Shown: positions 1 to 7,464, numbered from the stretch's first letter. The stretch: DNA of 16,324 nucleotides from Collinsella aerofaciens (GCA_008671285.1 RPYR01000264.1:1-16324), one strand, 5' to 3'. Notes: generated by a model not told the origin, from the letters alone. A program made the numbers and translations.

Positions 1-396
1 CGAGTCGCCATCGACCGACCAAATGCTGTAGCCCGTCTTTTTATGCTCTTCGAAATTGAGCAAGGTGCGGATAGCATACCAGTTTGTATCGTCATTCTTG
101 GTCGTTACGTTCTCAAGGATGAGCTTGCTGGACGTGCCGTCATTAAACAGATGGCAGACGTTGCCGATGACGTTGCCGTCTTCGTTAACGCTTGCGGTAC
201 GAAAATAGCCCGCGGGGCGAAGGCGAATGACGAAATTGTCGAGGCTGACTGCTGGCCCGGCCGTGCCGTCCGCAAAGGCTGCCCGCGGGCTAATGCCCAG
301 CATGGCGGTTTCGGGCAGGCTTGCAAGTGGCGACAACGCCGCGAGTCCAAGGCCCAACGTAAATGCTCGGCGGCTGATGGCGTGATGTTCGGTCAT
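1..396 (-). CDS. Tat-exported protein, 5' part only (possible ricin-type lectin fold)
   Basis: An open frame of 132 codons runs from an ATG at 396 off the left edge, so only the N-terminus is present. A GGAGAA ribosome binding site (400-405) sits 3 nt before the ATG. The product starts with a twin-arginine-like signal: SRRAF at residues 8-12, a hydrophobic stretch to about residue 26, and a likely AFA|DG cleavage near residue 42. This suggests export of a folded protein by the Tat pathway. The mature part has spaced aromatic/aspartate motifs (NWYAIRTLLNFEEH, then GYSIWSVDGDS at the edge) that resemble one beta-trefoil (ricin-type) repeat. That resemblance is weak and is inference. No stop codon or frameshift is visible. 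Function is unknown; confidence in the gene is high, in the fold low. Confidence 0.8.
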   Translation of the reverse strand, partial: MTEHHAISRRAFTLGLGLAALSPLASLPETAMLGISPRAAFADGTAGPAVSLDNFVIRLRPAGYFRTASVNEDGNVIGNVCHLFNDGTSSKLILENVTTKNDDTNWYAIRTLLNFEEHKKTGYSIWSVDGDS

Positions 397-439
397 AACT
401 TCTCCATTCGCAGAGTGCGGTTATGCGATAGTTTTGGTC

Positions 440-445
440 ACTATA
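440..445 (-). promoter_or_regulatory. Possible -10 box for the Tat-exported protein gene
   Basis: Read on the minus strand, TATAGT (five of six matches to TATAAT) lies about 44 nt upstream of the ATG at 396. The sequence 17 nt further upstream (AGCATC) is a poor -35 box, so the call rests on the -10 box and position alone. Confidence 0.25.
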
Positions 446-600
446 CTGCCCAGATGTTTAAAGATGCTGGTTTAATTGTCTGCGCGGCGCAATAAATCGG
501 TGGGCGGACGTGTTGGGGTGTTTGTCGTTTTCGTACTGTTGCCACATTTGGGGCGGTTCCGGCGTCCGGCATCCTCGCGTTCGTCGGCTACAGGCATAAG

Positions 601-630
601 AAAGGGAGGGTCGGTTTACCGGCCCTCCCT
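601..630 (-). terminator. Intrinsic terminator of the lipoprotein gene
   Basis: An 11-bp stem (604-614 with 619-629, one G-T wobble) closes a TTTA loop and is very GC-rich (GGGAGGG against CCCTCCC). On the minus strand it is followed by a short T-rich tail (TTTCTT). It lies about 70 nt beyond the stop codon of the minus-strand lipoprotein gene, so it most likely ends that transcript. Confidence 0.8.
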
Positions 631-701
631 GGGTACGAAGCGCTGGGGTACCGTCGCTTGTTTGCACTGCGACCGTGTTTTCCGTTGCGCTCGCCAGTCG
701 C

Positions 702-1295
702 TTAGCGCTTGATCTCGATATCGTCGAGCTTGACGTCCATGGCCTCGGTCTTGGCCTCGGCGATGTCGTCGGCAAACTCCAGAGACTTCATCATGGTCTC
801 GACGGCGTCCTTGTGTTCCTCGACGTTGTCGATGCGCACGTACACGCTGCCGCCGTCAACGTCGGTGAAGTACTCGGTCGTCACGCCGCCCGAGTGCGTA
901 AAGTAGGCGCTGCGCCAGGTCTTGCCGTTGTACTTAACGGGATCGCTCTCGGTCCATCCGGAGTTGGCCTTCCACTTTGCCTCGTAGTCGAACAGTTCAT
1001 CGGCGTTCTTGTCAGGATCGAAGACGGGGATGAAGCGGTCGCTGGCATGCTCGCTCTCGGTGAACTTAAACTGGGCCCTGTCGGCGGTATCGCCTGCGAC
1101 GTCCGTGATTTCGACGCCCTCGGGCACCTCGACTTTAAACCAAATGAAGTCAGTCCTCATATCCATGGCTGGCTTTTCCGCTCCACCGCCACCACTGCTG
1201 CCGGTAGCGCCGTCGCTGCCACCGCAACCCACCAAGGCAACTGCGGCAAAGAGACTGATGCAGAGGGTGAGAATCGCAAAGGCCTTCTTTTTCAT
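702..1295 (-). CDS. Lipoprotein of unknown function
   Basis: A 197-residue product with a type II signal peptide: MKKK at the N-terminus, a hydrophobic stretch of about 18 residues and a lipobox LVGC with Cys at residue 24. It should be lipid-modified and anchored to the outer face of the membrane. A Ser/Gly-rich tether (about 25-40) leads into a mainly beta and charged domain (about 45-195) with the motif WFKVEVPEGVE, a YNGKTWR segment and a C-terminal alternating acidic/basic tail. I do not recognise a named family. The start is supported by a GAGGAGG site 8 nt upstream of the ATG. The gene seems monocistronic, with its own terminator downstream at 601-630. A role in envelope sensing or binding would be a guess. 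Confidence 0.85.
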   Translation of the reverse strand: MKKKAFAILTLCISLFAAVALVGCGGSDGATGSSGGGGAEKPAMDMRTDFIWFKVEVPEGVEITDVAGDTADRAQFKFTESEHASDRFIPVFDPDKNADELFDYEAKWKANSGWTESDPVKYNGKTWRSAYFTHSGGVTTEYFTDVDGGSVYVRIDNVEEHKDAVETMMKSLEFADDIAEAKTEAMDVKLDDIEIKR

Positions 1296-1649
1296 GGTCG
1301 TGTCCTCCTCGATCTGTAACCGCCCATGGATTACCTGCCTTTACTGTACGCGCGAGCGGCTCGCTCGGGTGGGCCATGTGTCCCATTCTGAGGGCTGGAA
1401 TTGCGCCGACAAGTGGCAATATGCGCGGGTCCAAAAGAGGGGAGAGCCGATGCTGTCGGCCCTCACCGGGGTTGGGCGCCCAGTGCTTTAAAGGGGCGCG
1501 TGTACGCGGGCATTGCCCCAATAGGTTCCTTGTTTATAGATATGTCTCAGTTTGTGACGTCCGGAAGTCCCGAAAGTTGAGCCATGTGCCCCATGTTTGC
1601 GTTGGCATGGTCTATCGTGTGCCATAGAAATCCGCGATGGCCAGGTGCG
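1296..1649. other. Intergenic region without a recognisable gene
   Basis: This stretch separates the divergent lipoprotein and fchA genes. No frame shows convincing coding character on either strand. I see no tRNA-like cloverleaf or known riboswitch. It holds small GC-rich palindromes (for example CGAGC/GCTCG near 1350) and an imperfect direct repeat, GCCATGTG(T/C)CCCAT, at 1373-1386 and 1581-1594. It must carry the lipoprotein promoter (a weak TACAGT box lies about 1342-1347 on the minus strand). Confidence 0.5.
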
Positions 1650-1678
1650 CTGACGCTTGAGTACTTATGGGCTAGACT
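1650..1678 (+). promoter_or_regulatory. Probable promoter of fchA-folD
   Basis: CTGACG (1650-1655) and TAGACT (1673-1678) are separated by 17 nt; each matches four of six consensus positions for a housekeeping sigma factor. Transcription would start near 1685, giving a leader of about 70 nt that contains the hairpin at 1705-1728. Confidence 0.4.
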
Positions 1679-1704
1679 TAGCACCATTATGTGATCGATG
1701 CGGT

Positions 1705-1728
1705 CGGTCGGTGGTTGCCACCCGACCG
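1705..1728 (+). promoter_or_regulatory. Hairpin in the fchA leader
   Basis: CGGTCGGTGG (1705-1714) pairs with 1718-1728 across a TTG loop, forming a 10-bp stem with one bulged C. No T run follows, so it is not a typical terminator. It ends 27 nt before the fchA start codon and could affect mRNA stability or translation. I do not recognise it as a tetrahydrofolate riboswitch. Confidence 0.4.
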
Positions 1729-1755
1729 ATGTATATGACTTGAAGGTGCGTGCGT

Positions 1756-2388
1756 ATGAGCCAAGAGATGATGGACAAGACCTGCCGCGGGTTTGCCGAG
1801 GCGCTTGCCGCGCGCGAGCCGGTTCCCGGCGGTGGCAGCGCGAGCGCCTTTGTGGGCGCGCTGGGCGCCTCGCTGTGCGGAATGGTTGCCCGCTACGGTG
1901 CGACCAATCCCGCGCTTGCTGATCGTGCGGATGACCTGACGCGTGCGTTTGCCCAGGCGGATGAGCTGGCCCAGGAGCTTGTCGAGTTGGTTGCCGAGGA
2001 CGTTCGTGCCTACGGGCGGGTGTCCGCGGCGTACGGTATTCCGCGTGACGATCCGGCTCGAGCGACCGCGATTCAGGATGCTCTGCATGTGGCCGCTATG
2101 CCGCCGTATCGCATTATGGATGCCTGCGGGCGTGCGCTGGCGCTGCTCGAGGACATGGCCGACAAGGGTTCGCGTCAGCTGCTGTCCGATGTGGCGTGCG
2201 GCGCCGTGTTCTGCCGTGCTGCTATGCAGGGCGCGAGCTTGACGCTCTTTGCGAACACCACGTCTATGAAGGATCGCGTTCGTGCTAAGGAGCTCGAGAC
2301 CGCGTGTGATGAGTTGCTCGACACATGGTTGCCGCGCGCCGATGCGCTGGCGCGCCGCGCCTCCGACGCTGCAAGGAAGAGAGGATAG
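1756..2388 (+). CDS. fchA: Formimidoyl-THF cyclodeaminase family protein / probable methenyl-THF cyclohydrolase
   Basis: A 210-residue, mostly alpha-helical protein of the FTCD_C (cyclodeaminase) family. The signature EPVPGGGSASAFVGALGAS (residues 21-39) matches the conserved N-terminal glycine-rich motif. The family converts 5-formimidoyl-THF to 5,10-methenyl-THF with release of ammonia. In acetogens the FchA members are assigned the 5,10-methenyl-THF cyclohydrolase step, next to folD. The start is the ATG at 1756, 9 nt after GAAGG (1742-1746); a GTG at 1750 in the same frame is too close to that site. The gene is followed after 2 nt by folD, so the two are co-transcribed and probably translationally coupled. 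Length is normal for a stand-alone cyclodeaminase domain. No formiminotransferase domain is fused to it. Given the altered FolD next door, a cyclohydrolase role is the best inference. Confidence 0.9.
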   Translation: MSQEMMDKTCRGFAEALAAREPVPGGGSASAFVGALGASLCGMVARYGATNPALADRADDLTRAFAQADELAQELVELVAEDVRAYGRVSAAYGIPRDDPARATAIQDALHVAAMPPYRIMDACGRALALLEDMADKGSRQLLSDVACGAVFCRAAMQGASLTLFANTTSMKDRVRAKELETACDELLDTWLPRADALARRASDAARKRG

Positions 2389-2390
2389 CT

Positions 2391-3245
2391 ATGGTTGAAC
2401 TGCTGAAGGGTGCTCCCGTTGCCCGTGCTTTGACTGAGGAGCTTGCCGCTCGCTGCGCAGCGCTGCGCGAGCGGGGCGTTGTTCCGACGTTGGCTATCGT
2501 GCGTGTGGGTGAGCGCGAGGACGACCTATCCTACGAGCGCGGCGCTCTCAAGCGCTGCGAGAAGGTTGGCATTGAGGCGCGCCGCGTTTTGCTTCCTGCC
2601 GATGTTTCGCAGGACGAGCTGCTGGCGGCCATCGAGGACATCAATACTGATTCGGCTGTTCATGGCTGTCTGATGTTCCGCCCGCTGCCCGCCGGCCTTG
2701 ACGAGAACGCCGTCGCCGCAGCGCTCGATCCCGCCAAGGACGTTGACTCCATGACGCCGTCTTCGCTGCTTACCACGCTTTCGGGGCGCGGCGAGGGTTT
2801 TGCTCCCTGCACGGCCGAGGCAGTGTTAGCGTTGCTGGACCATTACGGTGTTGAGCTGGATGGAGCTAAGGTTGCTGTGGCCGGGCGTTCGCTGGTGATC
2901 GGGCGTCCTGTTGCCGCCATGCTTACGGCGCGCAATGCGACCGTGACGACGTGCCATACGCATACGCGCGACCTTGCTGCCGAGTGCCGTGCTGCCGACA
3001 TTGTGGTTGCCGCCGTTGGACGCGCGCGTACGATTGGCGTGGATGCCGTTCGCGAGGACCAGACGATCATTGATGTGGGCATTAACTGGGATGAGGACGC
3101 TGGCAAGCTGGTGGGTGACGTCGATTTTGTTGCCGCGGCGCCGGTTGTTGGTGCCATCACCCCCGTGCCGGGCGGCGTGGGGGCTGTGACCACCGCGATT
3201 CTCGCCAAACACGTGATTGAGGCGGCGGAGCGCGCATCGAAATAG
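2391..3245 (+). CDS. folD: Methylene-THF dehydrogenase (FolD family), probably without cyclohydrolase activity
   Basis: A 284-residue FolD protein. Visible family marks are PCTAEAV (139-145), the dinucleotide-binding GRSLVIGRP (165-173), HTHTRDL and the C-terminal hallmark ITPVPGGVGAVT. It should interconvert 5,10-methylene-THF and 5,10-methenyl-THF with NAD(P) in the cytosol. Two residues essential for the cyclohydrolase reaction in characterised bifunctional FolD are replaced. The Lys of YxxxK is Ala52 (Y48 E R G A52), and the Gln of QLPLP is Phe96 (MFRPLP). Asp119 of the KDVD motif is kept. The start is the ATG at 2391, with GAGAGG at 2379-2384; upstream in-frame starts would overlap fchA and lack this site. 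It sits 2 nt after fchA, which probably provides the missing step. The identification as a FolD homologue is very secure; dehydrogenase-only activity is inferred. Confidence 0.95.
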   Translation: MVELLKGAPVARALTEELAARCAALRERGVVPTLAIVRVGEREDDLSYERGALKRCEKVGIEARRVLLPADVSQDELLAAIEDINTDSAVHGCLMFRPLPAGLDENAVAAALDPAKDVDSMTPSSLLTTLSGRGEGFAPCTAEAVLALLDHYGVELDGAKVAVAGRSLVIGRPVAAMLTARNATVTTCHTHTRDLAAECRAADIVVAAVGRARTIGVDAVREDQTIIDVGINWDEDAGKLVGDVDFVAAAPVVGAITPVPGGVGAVTTAILAKHVIEAAERASK

Positions 3246-3282
3246 GCGTTTTGGGCTGTTTGAGGGGGTTAGCTATATACCA

Positions 3283-3515
3283 CGTGGTCAAACAATGCCA
3301 AATATGAGTACTATTGCCAAGATAGTCACATATGTCTTACGTCTTTTTGGCTTCCTAACGGTATCCATTATCGTTAGGAAGCCTATTTTATTGAACTTAT
3401 GGGGAATAACGTTGTCTTGCTTTTGGGCAAATGGGGATTTTCGGCACTCGTTACAGGGAAATTTTGCTGCCACTAAATTGGTGACAGTACTCATATTTGG
3501 CATTTTTTGACCACG
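3283..3515. mobile_element. MITE-like element with 30-bp terminal inverted repeats
   Basis: The 30-nt ends at 3283-3312 and 3486-3515 are inverted copies with a single mismatch; the shared core includes TGCCAAATATGAGTACT. The 233-bp interior is clearly more AT-rich than the flanking genes and contains a second, nested perfect inverted repeat. Small open frames on both strands begin with the same MPNMST because they start within the two repeats; neither looks like a real protein, and no transposase is encoded. This is the architecture of a non-autonomous miniature inverted-repeat element. I could not define a clear target-site duplication, so the exact ends are uncertain by a few bases. It fills the gap between folD and the C69 dipeptidase gene. 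A structured RNA or a bidirectional terminator is an alternative. Confidence 0.7.
3349..3390 (+). terminator. Terminator-like hairpin inside the inverted-repeat element
   Basis: GGCTTCCTAACG (3349-3360) pairs perfectly with 3372-3383, a 12-bp stem with an 11-nt loop. On the plus strand it is followed by TATTTTATT, so it could end the fchA-folD transcript about 105 nt after the folD stop codon. The element may thus have provided the operon's terminator. Confidence 0.5.
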
Positions 3516-3601
3516 GGGGCTGCCGAGGCCGTGGTTTCGCCCTTTTTGCGTCGAAGCGATACACTGTTGCCGTTTGATTTCTTCGCTCAAGGAGGATGCG
3601 C

Positions 3602-5125
3602 ATGCCGTGCACAACGATTTTGGTTGGTAAGAACGCGAGCTACGACGGGTCGACGCTTGTCGCGCGTAACGAGGACTCGTCCAACGGGGTGTTTGAGCCC
3701 AAGCGCATGCGCGTAGTGCATCCCGACGAGCAGCCGCGCGTCTACACGAGCGTCCTGAGTCACCTGACCGTTGAGCTGCCCGATAACCCCATGCGCTACA
3801 CGAGCGTCCCCGATGTTGTCCCGGGCCACGGCATCTGGGCCGAGGCCGGTTTCAACGAGCTCAATGTGGGCATGTCCGCAACCGAGACGCTCACCACCAA
3901 CGAGCGCGTCCGCGGTGCCGACCCGCTTGTGGACTACGTGCCCGCCAAGGGCAACGAGGGCGAGGACGGATACGTTCCGGCGCAGCCTGGTGGCCTGGGC
4001 GAGGAGGACATGGTTACCCTAGTCCTGCCGTACGCCAAGTCCGCCCGCGACGGCGTTCGTATCCTGGGCGACCTGCTCGAGCGCTACGGCACCTACGAGA
4101 ACAACGGCATCGCCTTTAGCGACGTGGACGAGATCTGGTGGCTTGAGACCATCGGCGGCCATCATTGGATTGCCAAGCGTGTGCCCGATGACGCCTATGT
4201 GACCATGCCCAACCAATTGGGTATCGACAGCTTTGACCTGGATGACGCCGAGGGCGCCCAGGCCGACCACATGTGCTCCGCCGACCTGCGCGCCTGGATG
4301 GCCGAGTGGCATCTGGACCTGACGCTGGGCGTCGAGAGCGACGGCCCGGCTGCCGTCTTTAACCCGCGCGAGGCCTTTGGCTCGCACAGCGACAGCGACC
4401 ATGTCTACAACACGCCGCGCGCCTGGTACATGCAGCGCTGCCTCAACCCCAGCGACGTGTGGGAGTGCCCCGACGCCGACTTCACGCCCGAGAGCGACGA
4501 CATCCCTTGGAGCCGCGTGCCCGAGCGCAAGGTGACCATCGAGGACATTAAGTACGTGCTTTCGAGCCACTACCAGGGCACGGAGTACGACTGCTACGGC
4601 AGCAAGGGCACGCCCGCCACGCGCGGCGCCTATCGCCCCATCGGCATCAACCGCAACAGCCAGCTCGCCGTGTTGCAGCTGCGTCCCTATGCGCAGCCGG
4701 CCTATCGCGCCGTGCAGTGGATGGCCTTTGGCTCCAACTCGTTTAACGCGCTGGTTCCGCTGTACGCCAACGTCGAGACCATGCCCGAGTACTATGCCGA
4801 CACGCAGGCTCGCGTGACGTCCGAAAACTTCTACTGGGCCAACCGCCTGATCGGCGCCCTGGCCGACGTCCGCTTCCATGAGTGCGGCCGCGCTGTGGAG
4901 GACTATCAGGAGAAGGTCGGTGGCATGGGCCACAAGCAGATCCATGACGTCGACGCTGCCGTAGCCGCTCTGCCCGAGGTCGAGGTGCCTGCCGAGCTTG
5001 CACGCGCCAACGAGGCCTTTGCCGAGCGTGTTCGCGTGGAGACCGATGCCCTACTGGGCAAGGTGCTCTACACCACGAGCTGCGCCATGAAGAACTCTTT
5101 CGCGATGAACGACAACGTGAGGTAG
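3602..5125 (+). CDS. C69 family dipeptidase
   Basis: A 507-residue protein of peptidase family C69 (PepD-like, N-terminal nucleophile hydrolases). The N-terminus MPCTTILVGKNASYDGST matches the family: Cys3 becomes the catalytic N-terminal nucleophile after removal of the first two residues, and ARNEDS follows. These enzymes cleave a broad range of dipeptides. No signal peptide is present, so it should act in the cytoplasm in peptide recycling. The start is the ATG at 3602, 6 nt after AAGGAGG (3589-3595). An in-frame ATG at 3596 abuts that site and is unlikely. Length is typical for the family. It stands alone: the inverted-repeat element lies upstream, and about 100 nt separate it from the phasin-like gene. 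Family confidence is high; substrate preference cannot be read from the sequence. Confidence 0.92.
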   Translation: MPCTTILVGKNASYDGSTLVARNEDSSNGVFEPKRMRVVHPDEQPRVYTSVLSHLTVELPDNPMRYTSVPDVVPGHGIWAEAGFNELNVGMSATETLTTNERVRGADPLVDYVPAKGNEGEDGYVPAQPGGLGEEDMVTLVLPYAKSARDGVRILGDLLERYGTYENNGIAFSDVDEIWWLETIGGHHWIAKRVPDDAYVTMPNQLGIDSFDLDDAEGAQADHMCSADLRAWMAEWHLDLTLGVESDGPAAVFNPREAFGSHSDSDHVYNTPRAWYMQRCLNPSDVWECPDADFTPESDDIPWSRVPERKVTIEDIKYVLSSHYQGTEYDCYGSKGTPATRGAYRPIGINRNSQLAVLQLRPYAQPAYRAVQWMAFGSNSFNALVPLYANVETMPEYYADTQARVTSENFYWANRLIGALADVRFHECGRAVEDYQEKVGGMGHKQIHDVDAAVAALPEVEVPAELARANEAFAERVRVETDALLGKVLYTTSCAMKNSFAMNDNVR

Positions 5126-5159
5126 GGATTTCCCGTCGATCGAATAGCGCTAAAACGCT

Positions 5160-5189
5160 TTGTCGCTTTCGCTCAATCTTGGGTACAAG
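5160..5189 (+). promoter_or_regulatory. Possible promoter of the phasin-like/ubiB operon
   Basis: TTGTCG (5160-5165) and TACAAG (5184-5189) lie 18 nt apart, each matching four of six consensus positions. A start near 5196 would leave a leader of about 29 nt before the ATG at 5225. Confidence 0.35.
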
Positions 5190-5224
5190 AACGCCAATGC
5201 AGTTGTTTGTGATTGGAGACAACC

Positions 5225-5641
5225 ATGGTTATGAAACTCGATCAGCTTGTTAACGGCGCCATTAACGTGGGCTTTGGCGCTGCCGCCGTTGCTGTCGAAG
5301 GCGGCAAGAAGGTCCTCGACGACCTTAACACCAAAGGCGAGCAGGTCCGCAAGGACACCGCCACCCCCGATATCGCCCGCAGCGTGTCCGACATGTTCGA
5401 GCAGGCCGGTGGCACCATCTCCGATCTGACCGAGCGCTTGGGCATACAGGGCGAGACTGCGGCCCAGCGCGTGCTCGACGAGCTCATCCTTGCCCGCGTC
5501 CGCGTTATGACCGCCCCTGAGCGCACGGCCTTCCTAGCCCATGTGCGCGACATCGTCGATTCGGTCGAGGACAACGTGACCTCGGTGCCCGTCGAGTCCG
5601 TTGAGCCCGACGATGCGAAGGATACCGAAGAGGCCGAGTAG
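5225..5641 (+). CDS. Phasin-like helical protein
   Basis: A 138-residue protein with a short amphipathic, Ala/Gly-rich N-terminal helix (about 8-25, containing GAINVGFGAAAVAVEGG), a long predicted helical and probably coiled-coil region (about 28-115) and an acidic C-terminal tail (PDDAKDTEEAE). This organisation recalls the phasin / polyhydroxyalkanoate-granule-associated family, whose members coat lipid-like granules or membranes. The start is the ATG at 5225, 5 nt after GGAGA (5215-5219); a second ATG at 5231 is possible. The gene ends 8 nt before the UbiB-like gene, so the two are very likely co-transcribed. A link between the helical protein and the UbiB protein at a membrane surface is plausible but inferred. 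No PHA synthase gene is in the window, so a true granule role is unsupported. Confidence 0.75.
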   Translation: MVMKLDQLVNGAINVGFGAAAVAVEGGKKVLDDLNTKGEQVRKDTATPDIARSVSDMFEQAGGTISDLTERLGIQGETAAQRVLDELILARVRVMTAPERTAFLAHVRDIVDSVEDNVTSVPVESVEPDDAKDTEEAE

Positions 5642-5649
5642 CAGCGCAG

Positions 5650-7413
5650 ATGGCAGATTCCACCACCGATTACAACAATCTAGATCCTTTGGGTGACGAG
5701 GCGGCGGTTGTCGATGAGGTCGATGCCGCCGTCTCGGGCGCTCGCAAAAAGCCGCGCGCTGTCGATATGGTGCCCGAAGAGCCCGACGCGATGGCGCCGG
5801 ACGAGGAATACCAGCTCACGCCGGCGGGTCGTCGCGAACGCATCGGGCAGATTGTTCGCTTGGTCAAAAAGTACCGTGTGTGGGATAACCTCACGCCGGT
5901 TCGCTTGCGCCGCCTGCTCGAGGAGCTCGGCCCCATGTTCGTCAAGATGGGGCAGATTCTGGCCAACCGGTCCGAGATTCTGCCGCAGCGCTTTTGCGAT
6001 GAGCTGCGCCGTCTGCGTTCCGACGTGGAGCCGGTGCCGTACGAGGTAGTGCTCCGCTGCTTGGAAGAGGAATACGGCCTGCGCCTGGGGGAGATGTTCG
6101 ATGCGATCGACCCCAATCCGCTTGGTAGCGCATCGCTCGCGCAGGTGCACCGCGCTCGTCTGGTGACGGGCGAGGACGTGGCCGTTAAGGTGCAGCGCCC
6201 CGGTGCGCAGCAGGTTATGGCACAGGACATCGATATCATCCGCTCGGTGGTGCGTATCGTTTCCAAGTTCGTCAACACCGATCAATTCGTTGATCTGCAC
6301 GGCGTAGTCGAGGAGTTGTGGACCTCGTTTCGCGAGGAGACCAACTTTTTGGCCGAGGCCAAAAACCTCAACGACTTCTACGAGTTCCATAAGAGCGTTC
6401 ATGGCGTGACGTGCCCTAAATCCTATCTGGACCTGTGCACCGAGCACGTGGTGGTTATGGACTACGTCGACGGCATTTCGATCGCCGATCCCGAACGCTT
6501 GGTGGCCGAGGGCTATGACTTGGAAAAGATCGGTGCCGCGATTGTCGAGGACTACTCGACGCAGGTGCTCGATGACGGTTTTTTCCATGCCGACCCGCAT
6601 GCGGGAAACATCATTCTCAAGGACGGCATCGTCTACTTTATCGACTTGGGCATGGTCGGACGCATGTCGAGTCACGATCGCGGTATCGTCAAGGATATGA
6701 TTTTCGCCGTGGCCGAGGGTGACGTGCCCAAGCTCAAGGATTCGCTCATGCGCTTCGCCGTAACGCGTGGCGACTCGGCCGAGCTTGACCATTCGGCCTT
6801 TTTGTCCGATTTGGACTTTATCGTCGCCGACTTTGCGGGCCTTGACCTGAAGGATCTTGATATCGGCGAGTTTTTGACCTCGTTGTTAAACCTCGCGCGT
6901 AAGAATGATGTTGAGCTGCCGAGCGTGGTAACGATGTTCGCGCGCGGCATGGTGACGCTCGAGGGTTTGCTGACCGAGTATATGCCCAACGTCAACATGA
7001 TCCAGATTATCCAGACGCACATCAAAAACGAGAAGAGCGCCTATGCGCGCGCGCGTGATATGGGACGCGATCTTGCCGCGAGCAGCTATCGCGCGGCAAA
7101 AGGCTCGCTTGAGGCAGCCGAGTATCTGGGATTGGCTTCGCGCATGCTTACGCGCGGCCAGCTTAAGGTGAACACGCAGATCATGAGCAGCGATAAGGCA
7201 CTGCGACAGCTGGGCGGAATTATCGACCGCATGTCGATGGCTATCGTTATCGCCGGCCTGTTTATCGGTTCGTCGGTGGTGTACTACGCACGCATCGAGC
7301 CGGTTGTGTTTGGTATCCCGGTCATTGGCTTTATGGGCTACGTGAGCGCGCTGGTGCTGGCGCTTATGCTTGGCCGCAATATCTGGCTCAACAGCCACGG
7401 CGGCAAACATTAG
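5650..7413 (+). CDS. ABC1/UbiB (AarF) atypical kinase family protein
   Basis: A 587-residue member of the ABC1/ADCK/UbiB family. Family marks in order: the inhibitory KxGQ motif (K109-M-G111-Q112), an alanine-rich-loop equivalent GSASLAQVH (169-177), the ATP-binding Lys190 in VAVKVQ, the family motif around 239-249 (EETNFLAEAKN), the catalytic-loop-like HADPHAGN (323-330) and the metal-binding DLG (342-344). Two membrane segments follow at about 530-547 and 555-575, so the catalytic part is tethered to the membrane. UbiB-type proteins are ATPases/kinases needed for ubiquinone synthesis in proteobacteria and for mitochondrial lipid homeostasis. A Gram-positive anaerobe would not make ubiquinone, so a lipid- or isoprenoid-related role is more likely. 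It has a weak ribosome binding site and follows the phasin-like gene by 8 nt, which suggests coupled translation. An intrinsic terminator lies about 50 nt downstream. Confidence 0.93.
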   Translation: MADSTTDYNNLDPLGDEAAVVDEVDAAVSGARKKPRAVDMVPEEPDAMAPDEEYQLTPAGRRERIGQIVRLVKKYRVWDNLTPVRLRRLLEELGPMFVKMGQILANRSEILPQRFCDELRRLRSDVEPVPYEVVLRCLEEEYGLRLGEMFDAIDPNPLGSASLAQVHRARLVTGEDVAVKVQRPGAQQVMAQDIDIIRSVVRIVSKFVNTDQFVDLHGVVEELWTSFREETNFLAEAKNLNDFYEFHKSVHGVTCPKSYLDLCTEHVVVMDYVDGISIADPERLVAEGYDLEKIGAAIVEDYSTQVLDDGFFHADPHAGNIILKDGIVYFIDLGMVGRMSSHDRGIVKDMIFAVAEGDVPKLKDSLMRFAVTRGDSAELDHSAFLSDLDFIVADFAGLDLKDLDIGEFLTSLLNLARKNDVELPSVVTMFARGMVTLEGLLTEYMPNVNMIQIIQTHIKNEKSAYARARDMGRDLAASSYRAAKGSLEAAEYLGLASRMLTRGQLKVNTQIMSSDKALRQLGGIIDRMSMAIVIAGLFIGSSVVYYARIEPVVFGIPVIGFMGYVSALVLALMLGRNIWLNSHGGKH

Positions 7414-7464
7414 AGGCTGCGACCGTCACCGCATTTTCCTATCGCAAACAATAGCTTTTACCTT

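Noticed and set aside
43..495. Plus-strand frame opposite the Tat-exported protein
   Set aside because: The minus strand gives a signal peptide and ribosome binding site in the right places; the plus-strand product has neither.
1705..1755. Tetrahydrofolate riboswitch in the fchA leader
   Set aside because: There is a single hairpin only; the conserved core of known THF riboswitches is not seen.
3217..3614. Two small frames (one per strand) in the inverted-repeat element, both containing MPNMST
   Set aside because: The shared start is explained by the terminal inverted repeats; there is no ribosome binding site or domain.
5146..5161. AGCG/CGCT mini-hairpin after the C69 dipeptidase gene as a terminator
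   Set aside because: The stem is only 4 bp, with no real T run; not enough to call a terminator.
4019..6792. Long minus-strand frames opposite the C69 dipeptidase and ubiB
   Set aside because: They mirror well-conserved plus-strand genes; their Ala/Val/His/Arg-rich products have no recognisable motifs.
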